Origin: Marinobacter sp. S6332
GTDB lineage: Bacteria > Pseudomonadota > Gammaproteobacteria > Pseudomonadales > Oleiphilaceae
Length of the DNA: 64,000 nucleotides
NCBI RefSeq assembly: GCF_023016045.1
Contig: NZ_JALKAP010000004.1
Span: forward strand, 310,001-374,000
Direction: 5' to 3'
Shown: one piece after another, positions 16,192-26,300 of the stretch
How the letters are laid out: every line of letters starts with the position of its first letter
Numbering within the stretch: the stretch's first letter is position 1
Notes under the pieces: generated by a model
What the model was told of the DNA's origin: nothing
The model's input: the letters and a program-made list of their open reading frames with translations, nothing else
Database searches by the model: none
Position numbers and translations under genes: made by a program

Positions 16192-17931
16192 TTATACGGA
16201 AAGGTTGCTGGGGTAGAGGGGCGGCAGGCCAGCTTCGGAAGATGCTTTGAGTGTCTGTTTACGTATGTGCCTGAGAGCATTCGCCAGACCTGTTCCATCC
16301 CAATGCTTGCTGCTGTTGTCTCTATCCGATGGACCCCGGCTGAACAGATGCGCTTGCAGGGCGCTGAGCTCCAACTCCAAATCGGGGGCCGGAATGACCC
16401 GAAACACATCTTCTGTCGAGCCGAAGTGATGGCCGGGCCAGCGTAAATTAGACCAGCGTACAAATAATCCGGGCGTAGTGGCATCGCCGTTTTTGGCTGC
16501 GCTCAACAACTGCTCAAACACGTCTTGTTCGTTCGCACCTTCCGAAGAAACCGTTTGATCTGAGCCATCAGCAGCCATTTTGCGGCTACGCCACCAAGCC
16601 AGCATGGTGACAACCCATATGCCTGCCAGTGCAAAGCTGGTCCATTGCCAGAATCGACTAATAGTGGGAATCGGGTTGTTGCCCGAGACTCCGTCGCTAC
16701 TGGTTGTTGGCGGTGTGTTTTGGCCACTGCTTGAGGCCCCTGTAGCTGAGCCTTCCGAGACGGCAACGTTAAGGGTTTGTGCCGGGATGATCGCAACTTT
16801 TTGGCTGTCGGATTCCGTGTCCCACCAAGGGATTCGAATGGCCGGGAGTGTCAGCTTACCGGCATTCACCGGAACTAGGGCGCTGGTTTGTGTGAGTGTG
16901 GACGTGATGCCATCCGGGCCTACATTCGTGTTGCGCTGAGGCTCTTCAGGGTAACTGCGAAGCCCGTCGGGCACCGAATCTGGCAATGGCGGCAGCGCTT
17001 CCGAAGGCAACCCTGTTGCTTGCAGGCTAAGGGTGCGGGTGAGGTTGTCCCCAGTGTTCAGGTTCAAGGTTGCGGGCATTCCAGCCTCCGCAAGAGTGAG
17101 ACTGCTTGCCGGCAGCCAAGTTGTGCCGGTGAACTCTGCAGGCACCTCTTTTACTGGCACCTCAAACAAGTCTGCACTGTCTCTGAGAAAACGGAGTGAG
17201 CCGTCAGTATTTCTGGCTTGCCCTTCAAAGCGGATGGGAGGGAGGTTTAATACGCCGGGCTTTTGGGGAAACAAGGCATAACGCCGTTCCACAACCCGGT
17301 AGCGCACGCCATCGCGTTCAGTAGCAAACTCGCGTTGTTTGCCCAGAGTTTCAATGATGGCGTTGGGGTGTTGCGGGTCGGAAAGTTCACCGCGAATAAG
17401 GTTGCCCCGGAAGAACAACCGAACTGTCAGGATCAGTTGCTCCTGTACATAGACTTCGGCTTTGTCGGTCGTCAACTCAATAAAGCTGTCTCGATTGCTA
17501 CCAGACTGGTCCGGAGGGGTGCCGTCAACAACCTCAATGGTCACCGGTTTGGACACGGAATCCTTGAAGATCAGGGCGGGGATGGTCAGCTTCCCGGTTG
17601 ATTTTGGCGCAAGTTGGTAGGTCCAAGTTATTTCTCCCACCATCTCGCCATTTACAGTGGTAACGCTGTAGCGCTGGTTGCGGGCCAGTATTTCAAAGTC
17701 AGGTTCTACTTTCTCGATGTCCGGGGACGGCAGGCTCGATAAATCAAAGTCGAATAGGTTGCTCAGATTGATATCAATCTTGGTGCTGCCTTTGATAGTA
17801 AAGGTGAGCACCTCGCCTTCATAAAGACGGTTTCTGTCTGGCTCCGCTGAGAGTTCCCCGGCCTGTGCCGAGAGCCCTAGTACCATAAAAATCGCCAGCC
17901 AAATTGTTGGAATGATCAGCCGTTTTACCAT
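16192..17931 (-). CDS. batD: BatD-like protein
   Basis: A 579-residue protein. It has a signal peptide (IWLAIFMVLGLSAQAGELSA), beta-rich Ig-like segments typical of BatD (LYEGEVLTFTIKGSTKID and VYVQEQLILTVRLFFRG), one membrane helix near residue 430 (WTSFALAGIWVVTMLAWW), and a cytoplasmic tail. Bat proteins are linked to aerotolerance and stress resistance in other bacteria; the molecular task is unresolved. It is the last gene of the moxR-bat operon and overlaps batB/C by 7 bp. Confidence 0.85.
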   Translation of the reverse strand: MVKRLIIPTIWLAIFMVLGLSAQAGELSAEPDRNRLYEGEVLTFTIKGSTKIDINLSNLFDFDLSSLPSPDIEKVEPDFEILARNQRYSVTTVNGEMVGEITWTYQLAPKSTGKLTIPALIFKDSVSKPVTIEVVDGTPPDQSGSNRDSFIELTTDKAEVYVQEQLILTVRLFFRGNLIRGELSDPQHPNAIIETLGKQREFATERDGVRYRVVERRYALFPQKPGVLNLPPIRFEGQARNTDGSLRFLRDSADLFEVPVKEVPAEFTGTTWLPASSLTLAEAGMPATLNLNTGDNLTRTLSLQATGLPSEALPPLPDSVPDGLRSYPEEPQRNTNVGPDGITSTLTQTSALVPVNAGKLTLPAIRIPWWDTESDSQKVAIIPAQTLNVAVSEGSATGASSSGQNTPPTTSSDGVSGNNPIPTISRFWQWTSFALAGIWVVTMLAWWRSRKMAADGSDQTVSSEGANEQDVFEQLLSAAKNGDATTPGLFVRWSNLRWPGHHFGSTEDVFRVIPAPDLELELSALQAHLFSRGPSDRDNSSKHWDGTGLANALRHIRKQTLKASSEAGLPPLYPSNLSV

Positions 17932-19772
17932 GGTGTATCGCCCTCATCGGATGGTGTCTGGCGCTCCTGATATTGTTGCAGGAATTTGCGCTGTAAAAGC
18001 CCGCCCGGATTATCTGGTATCCGTCGAAGCGATTGCTCCTGACTCTGGGTCAGGGGCGTTTCAGATATGGGAGCTGGGGCTTGTGCCTGCGTCTCGTCAT
18101 CGCTGGGCTCGTCCCCCATGGCTTGAGCACTTGTCTCGCCATTTTCTTGGGTGTCGTCCGGCTCCTGCTCGCCAGATTGTTCCTGTGTATCGTTTTGCTC
18201 TTGTGTCTGGTCGCCGTTCGGGGACTGCTCAGACTCCTGATTCGAGTTTTGAGATTGATCTTGGTTCTGGCTATCACCGGATGAATCCGAAGGACTCCCT
18301 TGCTGCTGACCATCGCCGTCGCTCTCTCCGTCACCTTCACCTTCACTACCGCTATCATTCTGGCTTGAATCTGAAGAGTTCTCGTCGGCTTCGCCCTGAC
18401 TGGATTGTTCCTGTTGGTTGAGCAGGTCTTGCACAAGCTTTCGGTTTACACGGGCATCGTCCATGTCAGGAGCTTGGTCCAGAGCGCTGTCGTAAGCTTT
18501 TATTGCCTCTTCCAGCTTTCCGGCACGGGCTAGGGCATTACCGCGGTTGTAGTCCGCGACAGGTGTATTTGCTTTGGAGAAGGCTTTGGCGGCTTCTTCA
18601 TAACGCTCGGCTTTGTAAAGTGCCGAGCCTCGCCATTCCGGGGATTTCAGGGTGTTAGCTGCGGCTTCAGGGTCTTCACGGATTAACTGTGGGGCTCGCT
18701 GGTCTTCCCGTTGCCAAAGGCTGTCCCAATCCATGGCAGCGGCTGGCTGCGGTATGGCTGGCATCAGTATCAACGCCAATGCGGTGAAGGCTCCGCGACG
18801 CCACCCCAAGAGCAGCAAAGGAAGTGCCAGCCATAACAGCCAATAACCGTCGTCTTGCCAACGATTTATGGTGAGCCCGGTGTCGGTGTCCTGCCACTCG
18901 TCCGATTCGATGGGGCCCAGATTTAAGGCGGCTATGTCGCTGTCATCCAGTGTTAATTCATGACTGGTGCCGCCGGTGGTTCGTGCAAGCTCCGCGAGCT
19001 TATCCGGGTCGGTGCGGGTTATGACAACATTGCCGTTTTCCCTAATAAACCCGCGCCGGGCAAGGGGAATGGGGCCGCCACTGGGAGTGCCTGCGGCGAG
19101 CGTGCTAAGGGTAAAACCGGTGCCCTCGAGTGCGCTTTGGATAGGCTCCTGATATTGATCTGCAACGCCATCGCTGATCAACAAAATGCGGCCTTGCCCG
19201 GGAGCGCCTTGTTCCAGAAGCGCACGGGCTCTGCTAATTGCGAGGTCTGCACGGTTGCCTTGAACCGGCATAATGACAGGCTCGAGTACGTTAAGCATGC
19301 CGGTCAGGGTATTGCTATCGTCGGTTAGGGGTGTCACAACGTGGGCATCCCCGGAGTACACCACCAATCCGGTAAGGCTGCCTTCGCGCACAGCCAGAAT
19401 GTCGCGAATTTTGCGTTTCGCACGAGTTAGACGATCTGGCTCCAGATCCGTTGCCAACATGGACAGCGACAGGTCTAGCACGATCACCAAGCCGTCCCCC
19501 GGCTTTTTAAGTGGCGTTGGTGCCTCGCGCCAGGCTGGCCCCGCGAGAGCCACTGCCAGAATCACCACTGCGCTGATTGCGGGTACAAGTTTTGATCCGC
19601 GCTTATCAGCAGCTCCGCCATACCGGCGAATGACCGGCGACAAAAATCGCTCAGGAATGAATCCGGACCAACCACTGTCGCCGGAGCTTTTGTGTTTTAA
19701 CACTCGGTAAAGCACCGGTATAAGGAGCAATAATAGAAGCCAAAGCGGGCGGATAAAGTGGAAGTCAGCCAT
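17925..19772 (-). CDS. BatB-BatC fusion: VWA domain plus TPR and acidic low-complexity tail
   Basis: A 615-residue protein. The N-terminus has membrane helices, then a von Willebrand factor A domain with the MIDAS motif DLSLSM near residue 100. Another membrane helix follows near 320 (YWLLWLALPLLLLGW). TPR repeats lie around residues 375-450 (ALYKAERYEEAAKAFSKA, GNALARAGKLEEAIKAYDSA). A tail of about 150 residues is very rich in Gln, Ser, Asp, Glu and Asn. BatB and BatC are separate genes in some bacteria and are joined here. It lies between batA and batD. Confidence 0.88.
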   Translation of the reverse strand: MADFHFIRPLWLLLLLLIPVLYRVLKHKSSGDSGWSGFIPERFLSPVIRRYGGAADKRGSKLVPAISAVVILAVALAGPAWREAPTPLKKPGDGLVIVLDLSLSMLATDLEPDRLTRAKRKIRDILAVREGSLTGLVVYSGDAHVVTPLTDDSNTLTGMLNVLEPVIMPVQGNRADLAISRARALLEQGAPGQGRILLISDGVADQYQEPIQSALEGTGFTLSTLAAGTPSGGPIPLARRGFIRENGNVVITRTDPDKLAELARTTGGTSHELTLDDSDIAALNLGPIESDEWQDTDTGLTINRWQDDGYWLLWLALPLLLLGWRRGAFTALALILMPAIPQPAAAMDWDSLWQREDQRAPQLIREDPEAAANTLKSPEWRGSALYKAERYEEAAKAFSKANTPVADYNRGNALARAGKLEEAIKAYDSALDQAPDMDDARVNRKLVQDLLNQQEQSSQGEADENSSDSSQNDSGSEGEGDGESDGDGQQQGSPSDSSGDSQNQDQSQNSNQESEQSPNGDQTQEQNDTQEQSGEQEPDDTQENGETSAQAMGDEPSDDETQAQAPAPISETPLTQSQEQSLRRIPDNPGGLLQRKFLQQYQERQTPSDEGDTPW

Positions 19773-19775
19773 GAG

Positions 19776-20816
19776 TTACGCTTCCCCCCGATGGTCGGCC
19801 GATTTGCTGTTAGTGCTATGGCGCACCGGTGTTAGCGTGCTAGCCAAATGCCTGAACATAAAAATGCTCAGCCAGAGTGCCACGGCTATGCCTGCTGGCC
19901 AGAAGAACAGATCGGTAATGGGTCGGTAGGTTTTTCCATCCAGTTCAATGGGCTCAAGCTGGTTGATGGTTTCGTATATCAACTCCAGCTCTGGCAAGCT
20001 GCGGGCGCGAAAATACTCTCCGCCGGTTTGCTGCGCCATGCGTGTGAGCAGGTTTTCATCCAGATCTCTGGAGGGGTTTACCCGGCGGGAGCCCAGCAGG
20101 CCTCGACGAACCATAGAGTCGGCGCCAATACCGATGGTGTAGAGGCGTACACTGGCCGCGGCTGCTATTTCTGTCGCTTTGTCTGGCGATATTTCGCCAG
20201 CGGTGTTGGCTCCGTCTGTAAGCAGCACCACCACGCGTTGCTGTTGGGGCCTCTCTCTTAAACGCTTGGTGGCCAAACCGACCGCATCACCAATGGCCGT
20301 TGCCCGCCCAGCCATGCCAATACCCGATTCCTGAAGGAGTGTCTCTAGGGTTTGGAGATCAAAGGTTAGAGGAGCCTGAACATAGGGTTCCGTACCGAAT
20401 AGAATGAGGCCGAGTCGGTCCCCCTCTCGGCGCGCAATGAATTCGTTGAGTACTTTTTTTACAGCCTGCAAACGATTAATGCTACGACCCTGAAGAATCA
20501 TGTCTTGTTCTTCCATACTTGGGGAAATATCCACCACTAGCATGAGGTCGCGCCCGGACACCGGCATTTGAACTTGTTCCCCCACGTGCTGTGGCCGTGC
20601 AAGCGCCAATACCAGCAAACACCAGGCGAGCAAGAGCAGCAGCGTTTGCCAGCGCGGCACGCCATTGCCTTGACGGGTTACGCCGGGCAAATCCGAAAGC
20701 CAATGCCCAACCGGGAAAACCGGAGCGTCTACGGTGTGGGCGGCTGGCTTTTTCCACTGCAGAAGTAGAGGCACCAAAATCAGCAACAGTAGCCAGGGGT
20801 AGGCGAGGCTCAGCAT
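19776..20816 (-). CDS. batA: BatA-like VWA membrane protein
   Basis: A 346-residue protein with two N-terminal helices, a VWA domain and a C-terminal helix (FFWPAGIAVALWLSIFMFRHLA). The MIDAS motif is VVDISPSMEEQDM near residue 90, and VVVLLTDGANTAG follows. It overlaps the upstream DUF4381 gene by 7 bp and is spaced 3 bp from batB/C. The MoxR ATPase of the same operon is its expected partner. Confidence 0.9.
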   Translation of the reverse strand: MLSLAYPWLLLLILVPLLLQWKKPAAHTVDAPVFPVGHWLSDLPGVTRQGNGVPRWQTLLLLLAWCLLVLALARPQHVGEQVQMPVSGRDLMLVVDISPSMEEQDMILQGRSINRLQAVKKVLNEFIARREGDRLGLILFGTEPYVQAPLTFDLQTLETLLQESGIGMAGRATAIGDAVGLATKRLRERPQQQRVVVLLTDGANTAGEISPDKATEIAAAASVRLYTIGIGADSMVRRGLLGSRRVNPSRDLDENLLTRMAQQTGGEYFRARSLPELELIYETINQLEPIELDGKTYRPITDLFFWPAGIAVALWLSIFMFRHLASTLTPVRHSTNSKSADHRGEA

Positions 20817-21280
20817 TTTTGTGCCTCCAGCCAGATTCGGGCGAATTCTATAGCCTGAGCTGGCTCAGCTGTTGGGTGGGGCTGCCAGACACTGTTTACC
20901 AAAGCATGTACAACAGGTTGCTGGGCGATACGCTCATTCGGGAGATGCCGTAACAGATATGAGGCCCACTGCTCACCCGATAGTGCTTCCGGGTTTTCAT
21001 GCGGGTAGCGCTCCCGTGCGGCACGTTTCAGCAGACCATTGATTTGCGTAAACCATTGGGGCTCTTTAGCCGCTGAGTTCTCTAGGATAGCCAGTTCGGC
21101 TCTAGCCTGCCTAAGCCAGCGATTTTTGAGATGACGACGGCGAAGTGCCCAAACCAGGATGGCCACGGCAGCAATCAGGGCAAGGGCGAGAACCCACCAA
21201 CCCGGAGCTGGCGGCCAGAAACCTCCGGTTTGTGGCAGGTGGATATCCCTAAGCTGGCTCAGTGGGTCGTTGGGCATCAT
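20810..21280 (-). CDS. DUF4381 membrane protein of the bat operon
   Basis: About 156 residues from ATG 21280, whose ATGA overlaps the DUF58 stop. It contains a short motif LRDIHLPQTGGFWPPAPGW, one membrane helix (WVLALALIAAVAILVWAL), and a helical cytoplasmic part (LLKRAARERYPHENPEALSG). Size, motif and position match the DUF4381 proteins found between DUF58 and batA genes. No activity is known. Confidence 0.82.
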   Translation of the reverse strand: MMPNDPLSQLRDIHLPQTGGFWPPAPGWWVLALALIAAVAILVWALRRRHLKNRWLRQARAELAILENSAAKEPQWFTQINGLLKRAARERYPHENPEALSGEQWASYLLRHLPNERIAQQPVVHALVNSVWQPHPTAEPAQAIEFARIWLEAQKC

Positions 21281-22209
21281 CCGATTCGCCCTCCCGGCCC
21301 GAGTATGGCTTTTAGGCTTACCGCTGGTGCTTCTTGGGTTGAAACGTTTGTGGCCCATATGCCGGACAAGCGAAAGCACTCTGCAAGCCTGGCCTCATGT
21401 TGATCGATTTTGTCCTGCCAGGCTTTTTGAAAGCTGGTATTCGAGGCATCAAACCATACCGGGCCTTCGCTTCCCGCAATGGCAAAGCGGCCGCTGTGCG
21501 GCAGTTCCTGTTCCAGAGGATCAACAACTCTAAGAGCGCTAACACTATTGTGTCGCGCCAGAGCGCCAAGCAATGACGGCGTGTTCTCCGAGATATTCAA
21601 AAAGTCGCTGATCACAAAAATCCGGCTACCGGTGTGGGCAACGCGCCGGGCTTCTGCCAAAGCTGTATCTAGCGTAGTTTCGGATGCGGAGCTGTCTGGC
21701 GAACTGCGCTGTTGGCTGGCGAGGGTATCTAGCAGCCGGAGTACGGATTTTTTCCGCCGCGCCGGGCGCTGTACGCTTAATGTGTTGCCATTAAATACAA
21801 TGCCGCCCACCTGATCTCCGGCAGAGAGCGCGAGCCAAGCCAAGATGGCGGCAAGCTGCGCGCAGCGCACCTGTTTGAAGGCTCCGGTACTGGCAAAAAA
21901 GAGCGTAGGGCCGAGATCGCAAAGGAGTAAAACCGGGCGTTCGCGCTCTTCTTCGTAAAGCTTGGTGTGAGGTGCTTGTCGCCGGGCGGTAACTCGCCAG
22001 TCGATGCTGCGGATATCATCCCCGGGCTGGTACAAGCGCACCTCCGCAAACGCCATACCTCGCCCACGCTGTGAAGAATGCTGCAGCCCTGCCTGCCTTG
22101 CTCGTGCTGGCCGTGCTGAGGGCAGCTTCAGTGCGCGGGCATCAGCCTGCAGGCGAATGAGAGCTTGCAGGCTTACGCAGGTTATTGCGTCACTGGCACT
22201 TACATCCAT
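21277..22209 (-). CDS. DUF58 VWA-like protein
   Basis: A 310-residue soluble protein with the DUF58 signature (GRGMAFAEVRLYQPGDDIRS then IDWRVTARRQAPHTKLYEEE). A degenerate VWA fold follows (PVLLLCDLGPTLFFAS, RIFVISDFLNISE). DUF58 genes are regularly encoded beside moxR, and the product is thought to be a MoxR client. It is located 8 bp after moxR and overlaps DUF4381 by 4 bp. Confidence 0.88.
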   Translation of the reverse strand: MDVSASDAITCVSLQALIRLQADARALKLPSARPARARQAGLQHSSQRGRGMAFAEVRLYQPGDDIRSIDWRVTARRQAPHTKLYEEERERPVLLLCDLGPTLFFASTGAFKQVRCAQLAAILAWLALSAGDQVGGIVFNGNTLSVQRPARRKKSVLRLLDTLASQQRSSPDSSASETTLDTALAEARRVAHTGSRIFVISDFLNISENTPSLLGALARHNSVSALRVVDPLEQELPHSGRFAIAGSEGPVWFDASNTSFQKAWQDKIDQHEARLAECFRLSGIWATNVSTQEAPAVSLKAILGPGGRIG

Positions 22210-22217
22210 GGCCAGCC

Positions 22218-23192
22218 TCAGGCGCTCACAGGCACGCGCTCAATCAAGCGCTGTATTACCGTGTCGGCCGTTATGCCTTCCGCCTCGGCTTCGAAGGTCA
22301 GAAGGATTCGGTGCCTGAGCACATCGAAGGCGACCGCACGCACATCATCTGGTGTTACATAATCCCGGCCGCTGAGCCATGCAATGGCACGGGCACAGCG
22401 GTCAAGGGCAATCGTGCCTCGCGGACTGGCTCCAAACGCTGTCCAGCGCGCTAGTTCGGGGTTGATAGTACCGTCGAGAGCACCCGGATCTCTGGTTGCC
22501 AGCACCAGTGCAAGCAGATATTGCTCAACCGACTCCGCCATATAAATATCGGCGGCTTGAGCACGAGCTTCGAAAACCTGATCGGCAGTCAGTCGAACTT
22601 CAGCCGCTGGCTGCCCTTGGCGATAGTCATTTCTGGCTAAGTGAAGAATGGCCTGCTCCGCTTGGGCCGAGGGGTAGCCAATCACTACGTGCATCAGGAA
22701 TCGATCAAGCTGGGCTTCCGGCAGAGGGTAGGTGCCCTCCTGTTCTATGGGATTTTGGGTGGCCATTACCATGAACAAGCGATCAAGCGGGAAGGTGCGC
22801 ATCCCAACACTGACTTGGCGTTCGCCCATGGCCTCAAGTAAGGCAGACTGTACCTTGGCCGGAGCGCGGTTGATTTCATCCGCCAGAACCAAATTGTGGA
22901 AAATCGGCCCGCGCTGGAACTCGAAGAGCCCGGTTTCCGCGCGGTAAATTTCGCTGCCCGTAACGTCTGATGGCAATAGATCCGGGGTGAACTGAATGCG
23001 ATGGAAATCACCAGTCAGGTGATCCGCTAGAGCCTTGATGGCAGTAGTTTTAGCAAGACCCGGCGCTCCTTCTACCAGCAGATGCCCATCAGCCAGCAAA
23101 GCAATGAGAAGGCGGTCAACCAGCTTTTCTTGCCCTATGATCCTTTTGGCTAACTGTACCCGTAGTTCACCGAACGTATGCTGTAACGACAT
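22218..23192 (-). CDS. moxR: MoxR family AAA+ ATPase
   Basis: A 324-residue AAA+ ATPase with Walker A EGAPGLAKTT, Walker B NLVLADEINRAP, the sensor MATQNPIEQEGTYPLPEAQLD, and the lid (GASPRGTIALDRCARAIAWL). MoxR proteins act as chaperones for VWA-domain partners. It leads the six-gene minus-strand bat operon and is divergent from gdhB. It differs from the second MoxR-like ATPase at 5.9-7.0 kb. Confidence 0.94.
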   Translation of the reverse strand: MSLQHTFGELRVQLAKRIIGQEKLVDRLLIALLADGHLLVEGAPGLAKTTAIKALADHLTGDFHRIQFTPDLLPSDVTGSEIYRAETGLFEFQRGPIFHNLVLADEINRAPAKVQSALLEAMGERQVSVGMRTFPLDRLFMVMATQNPIEQEGTYPLPEAQLDRFLMHVVIGYPSAQAEQAILHLARNDYRQGQPAAEVRLTADQVFEARAQAADIYMAESVEQYLLALVLATRDPGALDGTINPELARWTAFGASPRGTIALDRCARAIAWLSGRDYVTPDDVRAVAFDVLRHRILLTFEAEAEGITADTVIQRLIERVPVSA

Positions 23193-23322
23193 AGGAAGTG
23201 ATTGCTCTCGTGCGTAAGTAGTTGCCGCAGTTTTGGTGTCTGACCGGCAAAAATCAAGGGTTTGACTATGCTTATCTCACGATATCCCTATTACGTTTAT
23301 TTCACACTAACTGAGGTCGCCC

Positions 23323-26300
23323 ATGAATGCGCTGACAATGGCTAGCAAAGATCAGTTTTTCGAGCGTTTGGCTGATGAGTTTTCCAGAAAAATAGCCAAA
23401 GCCGAAGCCGGAAAAATCAGCGAATTTGCAAAACAGCATTACGCGCACATTCCGTTAGAAGAACTGGTGAGTCGGCGGTTTTCCGATACATACGGTGCTG
23501 TGTTGGCTGCTTGGCAATTTATGCAAAAGCGCGCCAGTGAAGAAACGCCTGTATCCGTGTTTAACCCGGAGTTGGAAAGTGATGGCTGGCAATCTACCCA
23601 CACGGTGGTGTTTATTCTGCACCCGAACATCCCGTTCCTGATTGACTCACTGCGAATAGCGATCAATCAGCAGGAAATCGGTACCCACTCTATCCAGCAC
23701 TCCATACTGCAAGTAGAGCGTGATAAACAAGGCAAACTGAAAAAGTTGCTGCCTACAAAGAAAGACCAGTCTGCTTCCTCCTATGAAGCGTTCATTGTTT
23801 TGGAAATAGACAAACACAGCAATCCCGAAGACCTTCGCCGTATTGAACAGACCCTGCAAACGGTGTTGCACGAAGTGCGAATTGCCGTGGCTGATTTCCC
23901 GGTGGTTACCGATAAAGTAAACGAAATCATCAAAGAGCTGGATGCAAACACTGTGGGTGCCGACAGTGCGCAAAAGGAAGAGGCAAAAGCCTTCCTCGGC
24001 TGGCTGGTGCGCGATCACTTTACTTTTCTTGGTTATGACGAGTACGACTTCGTAAAAGACAAAGCGGGATTGTCCGCCTGCCGGGTTGAGAATTCCGAGC
24101 TGGGCATATTGCGGGTAAATAACGAACGTCCTGACCGGGTTCGCTTGGATGAGTTGCCCCAGCGCACGCGAAACGAGATGACCCGTGCCGAAGATGTTTT
24201 AATCTTTGCGAAATCCGCCCAGCGTTCGAGAGTCCACCGGCCCGCGTACCCGGACTACATAGCCGTTAAAAAGTTCAACAAAAAGGGCGAAGTGGTTGGT
24301 GAGCGACGGTTCTTGGGCTTGTACACCGCCCGCGCCTATAACGAGCGCCCTGATGAAATTCCGCTACTCCGGCGCAAGTTTGAAAATGTGATAACACGCT
24401 CCGGTTTTTTGCGTGAAGATTATGCCGGTAAGGAGCTGGAACAGATTCTTACCCTCTACCCCCGGGATGAGCTATTCCAAATAGAAGAGGGCGAGTTACT
24501 GAAAGTCGCCAAAAATATCCTGTACATACAGGAGCGGCGCCGCATTGAACTGTTCATGCGCGAAGACGTTTACGGTCAGTTTGTTACCTGCCTCGCTTTC
24601 TTTCCGAGAGATATCTACAACACCGAGCTTCGTCTGAAGGTTGAAAAGGTGCTTATGGATAGCCTTGAAGCTGAGGACATTGAATTTGTTACTCATTTCT
24701 CGGAATCTGCACTGGCTCGAGTTCAGTTCACCATTCGTGTGCCACAAGTTGAAAACCGCACTTTGCCAATTGCGGAAATCCGGCAAAAAGTCATCGAAAT
24801 GGCTCAGTCCTGGCGTGACGGCCTCTCGGGCGCACTCACCGAAGCCTGTGGCGAAGAGCAGGGTAACGAGTTGTACCGGAACTGGGCCAGCGGTTTTCCG
24901 GCAAGCTATTCAGAAGCCTTCTCCCCGCGCCGTGCTGCTATCGATTTAGAACACATCTCCGCATCGGCCGTTAACAACGACTTGAAGATGAGCTTCTACC
25001 GGGCATTAGAGGAAGATGAGAGCACGCTGCATTTCAAGCTGTTCTACCCGGATCAGCCGTTACCGTTGTCTGACGTTATGCCCATCTTTGATAACTTGGG
25101 ATTCCGAGTGTTGGGCGAGCACCCATTTGAAGTTATCGATCGCAACAATAAAACCGTGTGGATTCACGATTTCACGCTTTACGCCCATGGCGGGACGGTC
25201 ATTGATATTCACCGTATTCGGCCAATATTCGAAGAACTGTTCCATCGGGTTTGGTACGGCGAAGCAGAAAATGATGCGTTTAACCGGATGCTCATAACCT
25301 CGTATATGAGCTGGCGGGAGATTGCGCTGCTGCGAACCTATGCACGCTATATGCGCCAGATTCGCTTTTCGAACAGCCAAACGTTTATCTCAAACACATT
25401 GGTAAATCACGTTGAGCTTACTCGAATCCTGTTGGAGTACTTCGAAGTACGATTTAACCCCGACCGTTTTCAAAGTATGGGTAAGTGTGAGGCTGCACAG
25501 CAAAAGCTAGAGATTGAGTTCAATACCGGGTTGGAAGAGGTTTCGAACCTCAGTGAAGACCGTGTTTTGCGCCTTTATTTGGAGTTGATGCAGGCTACAT
25601 TACGGACAAACTATTACCAAGTGGACGACGCTGGCGGGCCAAAACCTTATATCAGCGTGAAGTTTGACCCTTCCAAGATTCCGGACATGCCGCTGCCGCT
25701 GCCTGTTTACGAAATCTTCGTGTATTCACCACGAGTGGAGGGTGTTCACCTGCGCGGCGGTAAAGTTGCGCGAGGCGGCCTGCGTTGGTCAGATCGTTTC
25801 GAAGATTATCGAACAGAAGTATTAGGGTTGGTGAAAGCCCAACAAGTTAAGAACGCGGTCATTGTGCCGGTAGGGGCAAAGGGTGGCTTCGTTGCCAAGC
25901 GACTGCCGGATTCCTCTGATCGTGAAGCCTTCCAAGCGGAAGGTGTTGCGGCCTACAAAACGTTTATCCGTGGCTTGCTCGATATTACCGATAACTTGGT
26001 GGATGCTGGCATTCAGCCGCCTGAGCGTGTTGTACGCCATGATTCGGATGATCATTACTTGGTGGTCGCGGCGGACAAAGGCACAGCTACGTTCTCTGAT
26101 ATTGCCAATGGTCTGGCAGCGGAATATGGCTTCTGGATGGGGGATGCTTTTGCCTCTGGCGGCAGTAATGGCTACGACCACAAGAAGATGGGTATTACCG
26201 CCTCCGGTGCTTGGGTTTCTGTTGAGCGACACTTTCGTGAAGTGGGTATCAATCCGGCGGTTGATGAGTTTACCGCCATTGGTATCGGCGATATGGCTGG

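Noticed and set aside
23262..23290. A TTGACT -35-like box upstream of gdhB
   Set aside because: No acceptable -10 stands at 16-18 bp; nearest AT-rich hexamers are at wrong spacing.
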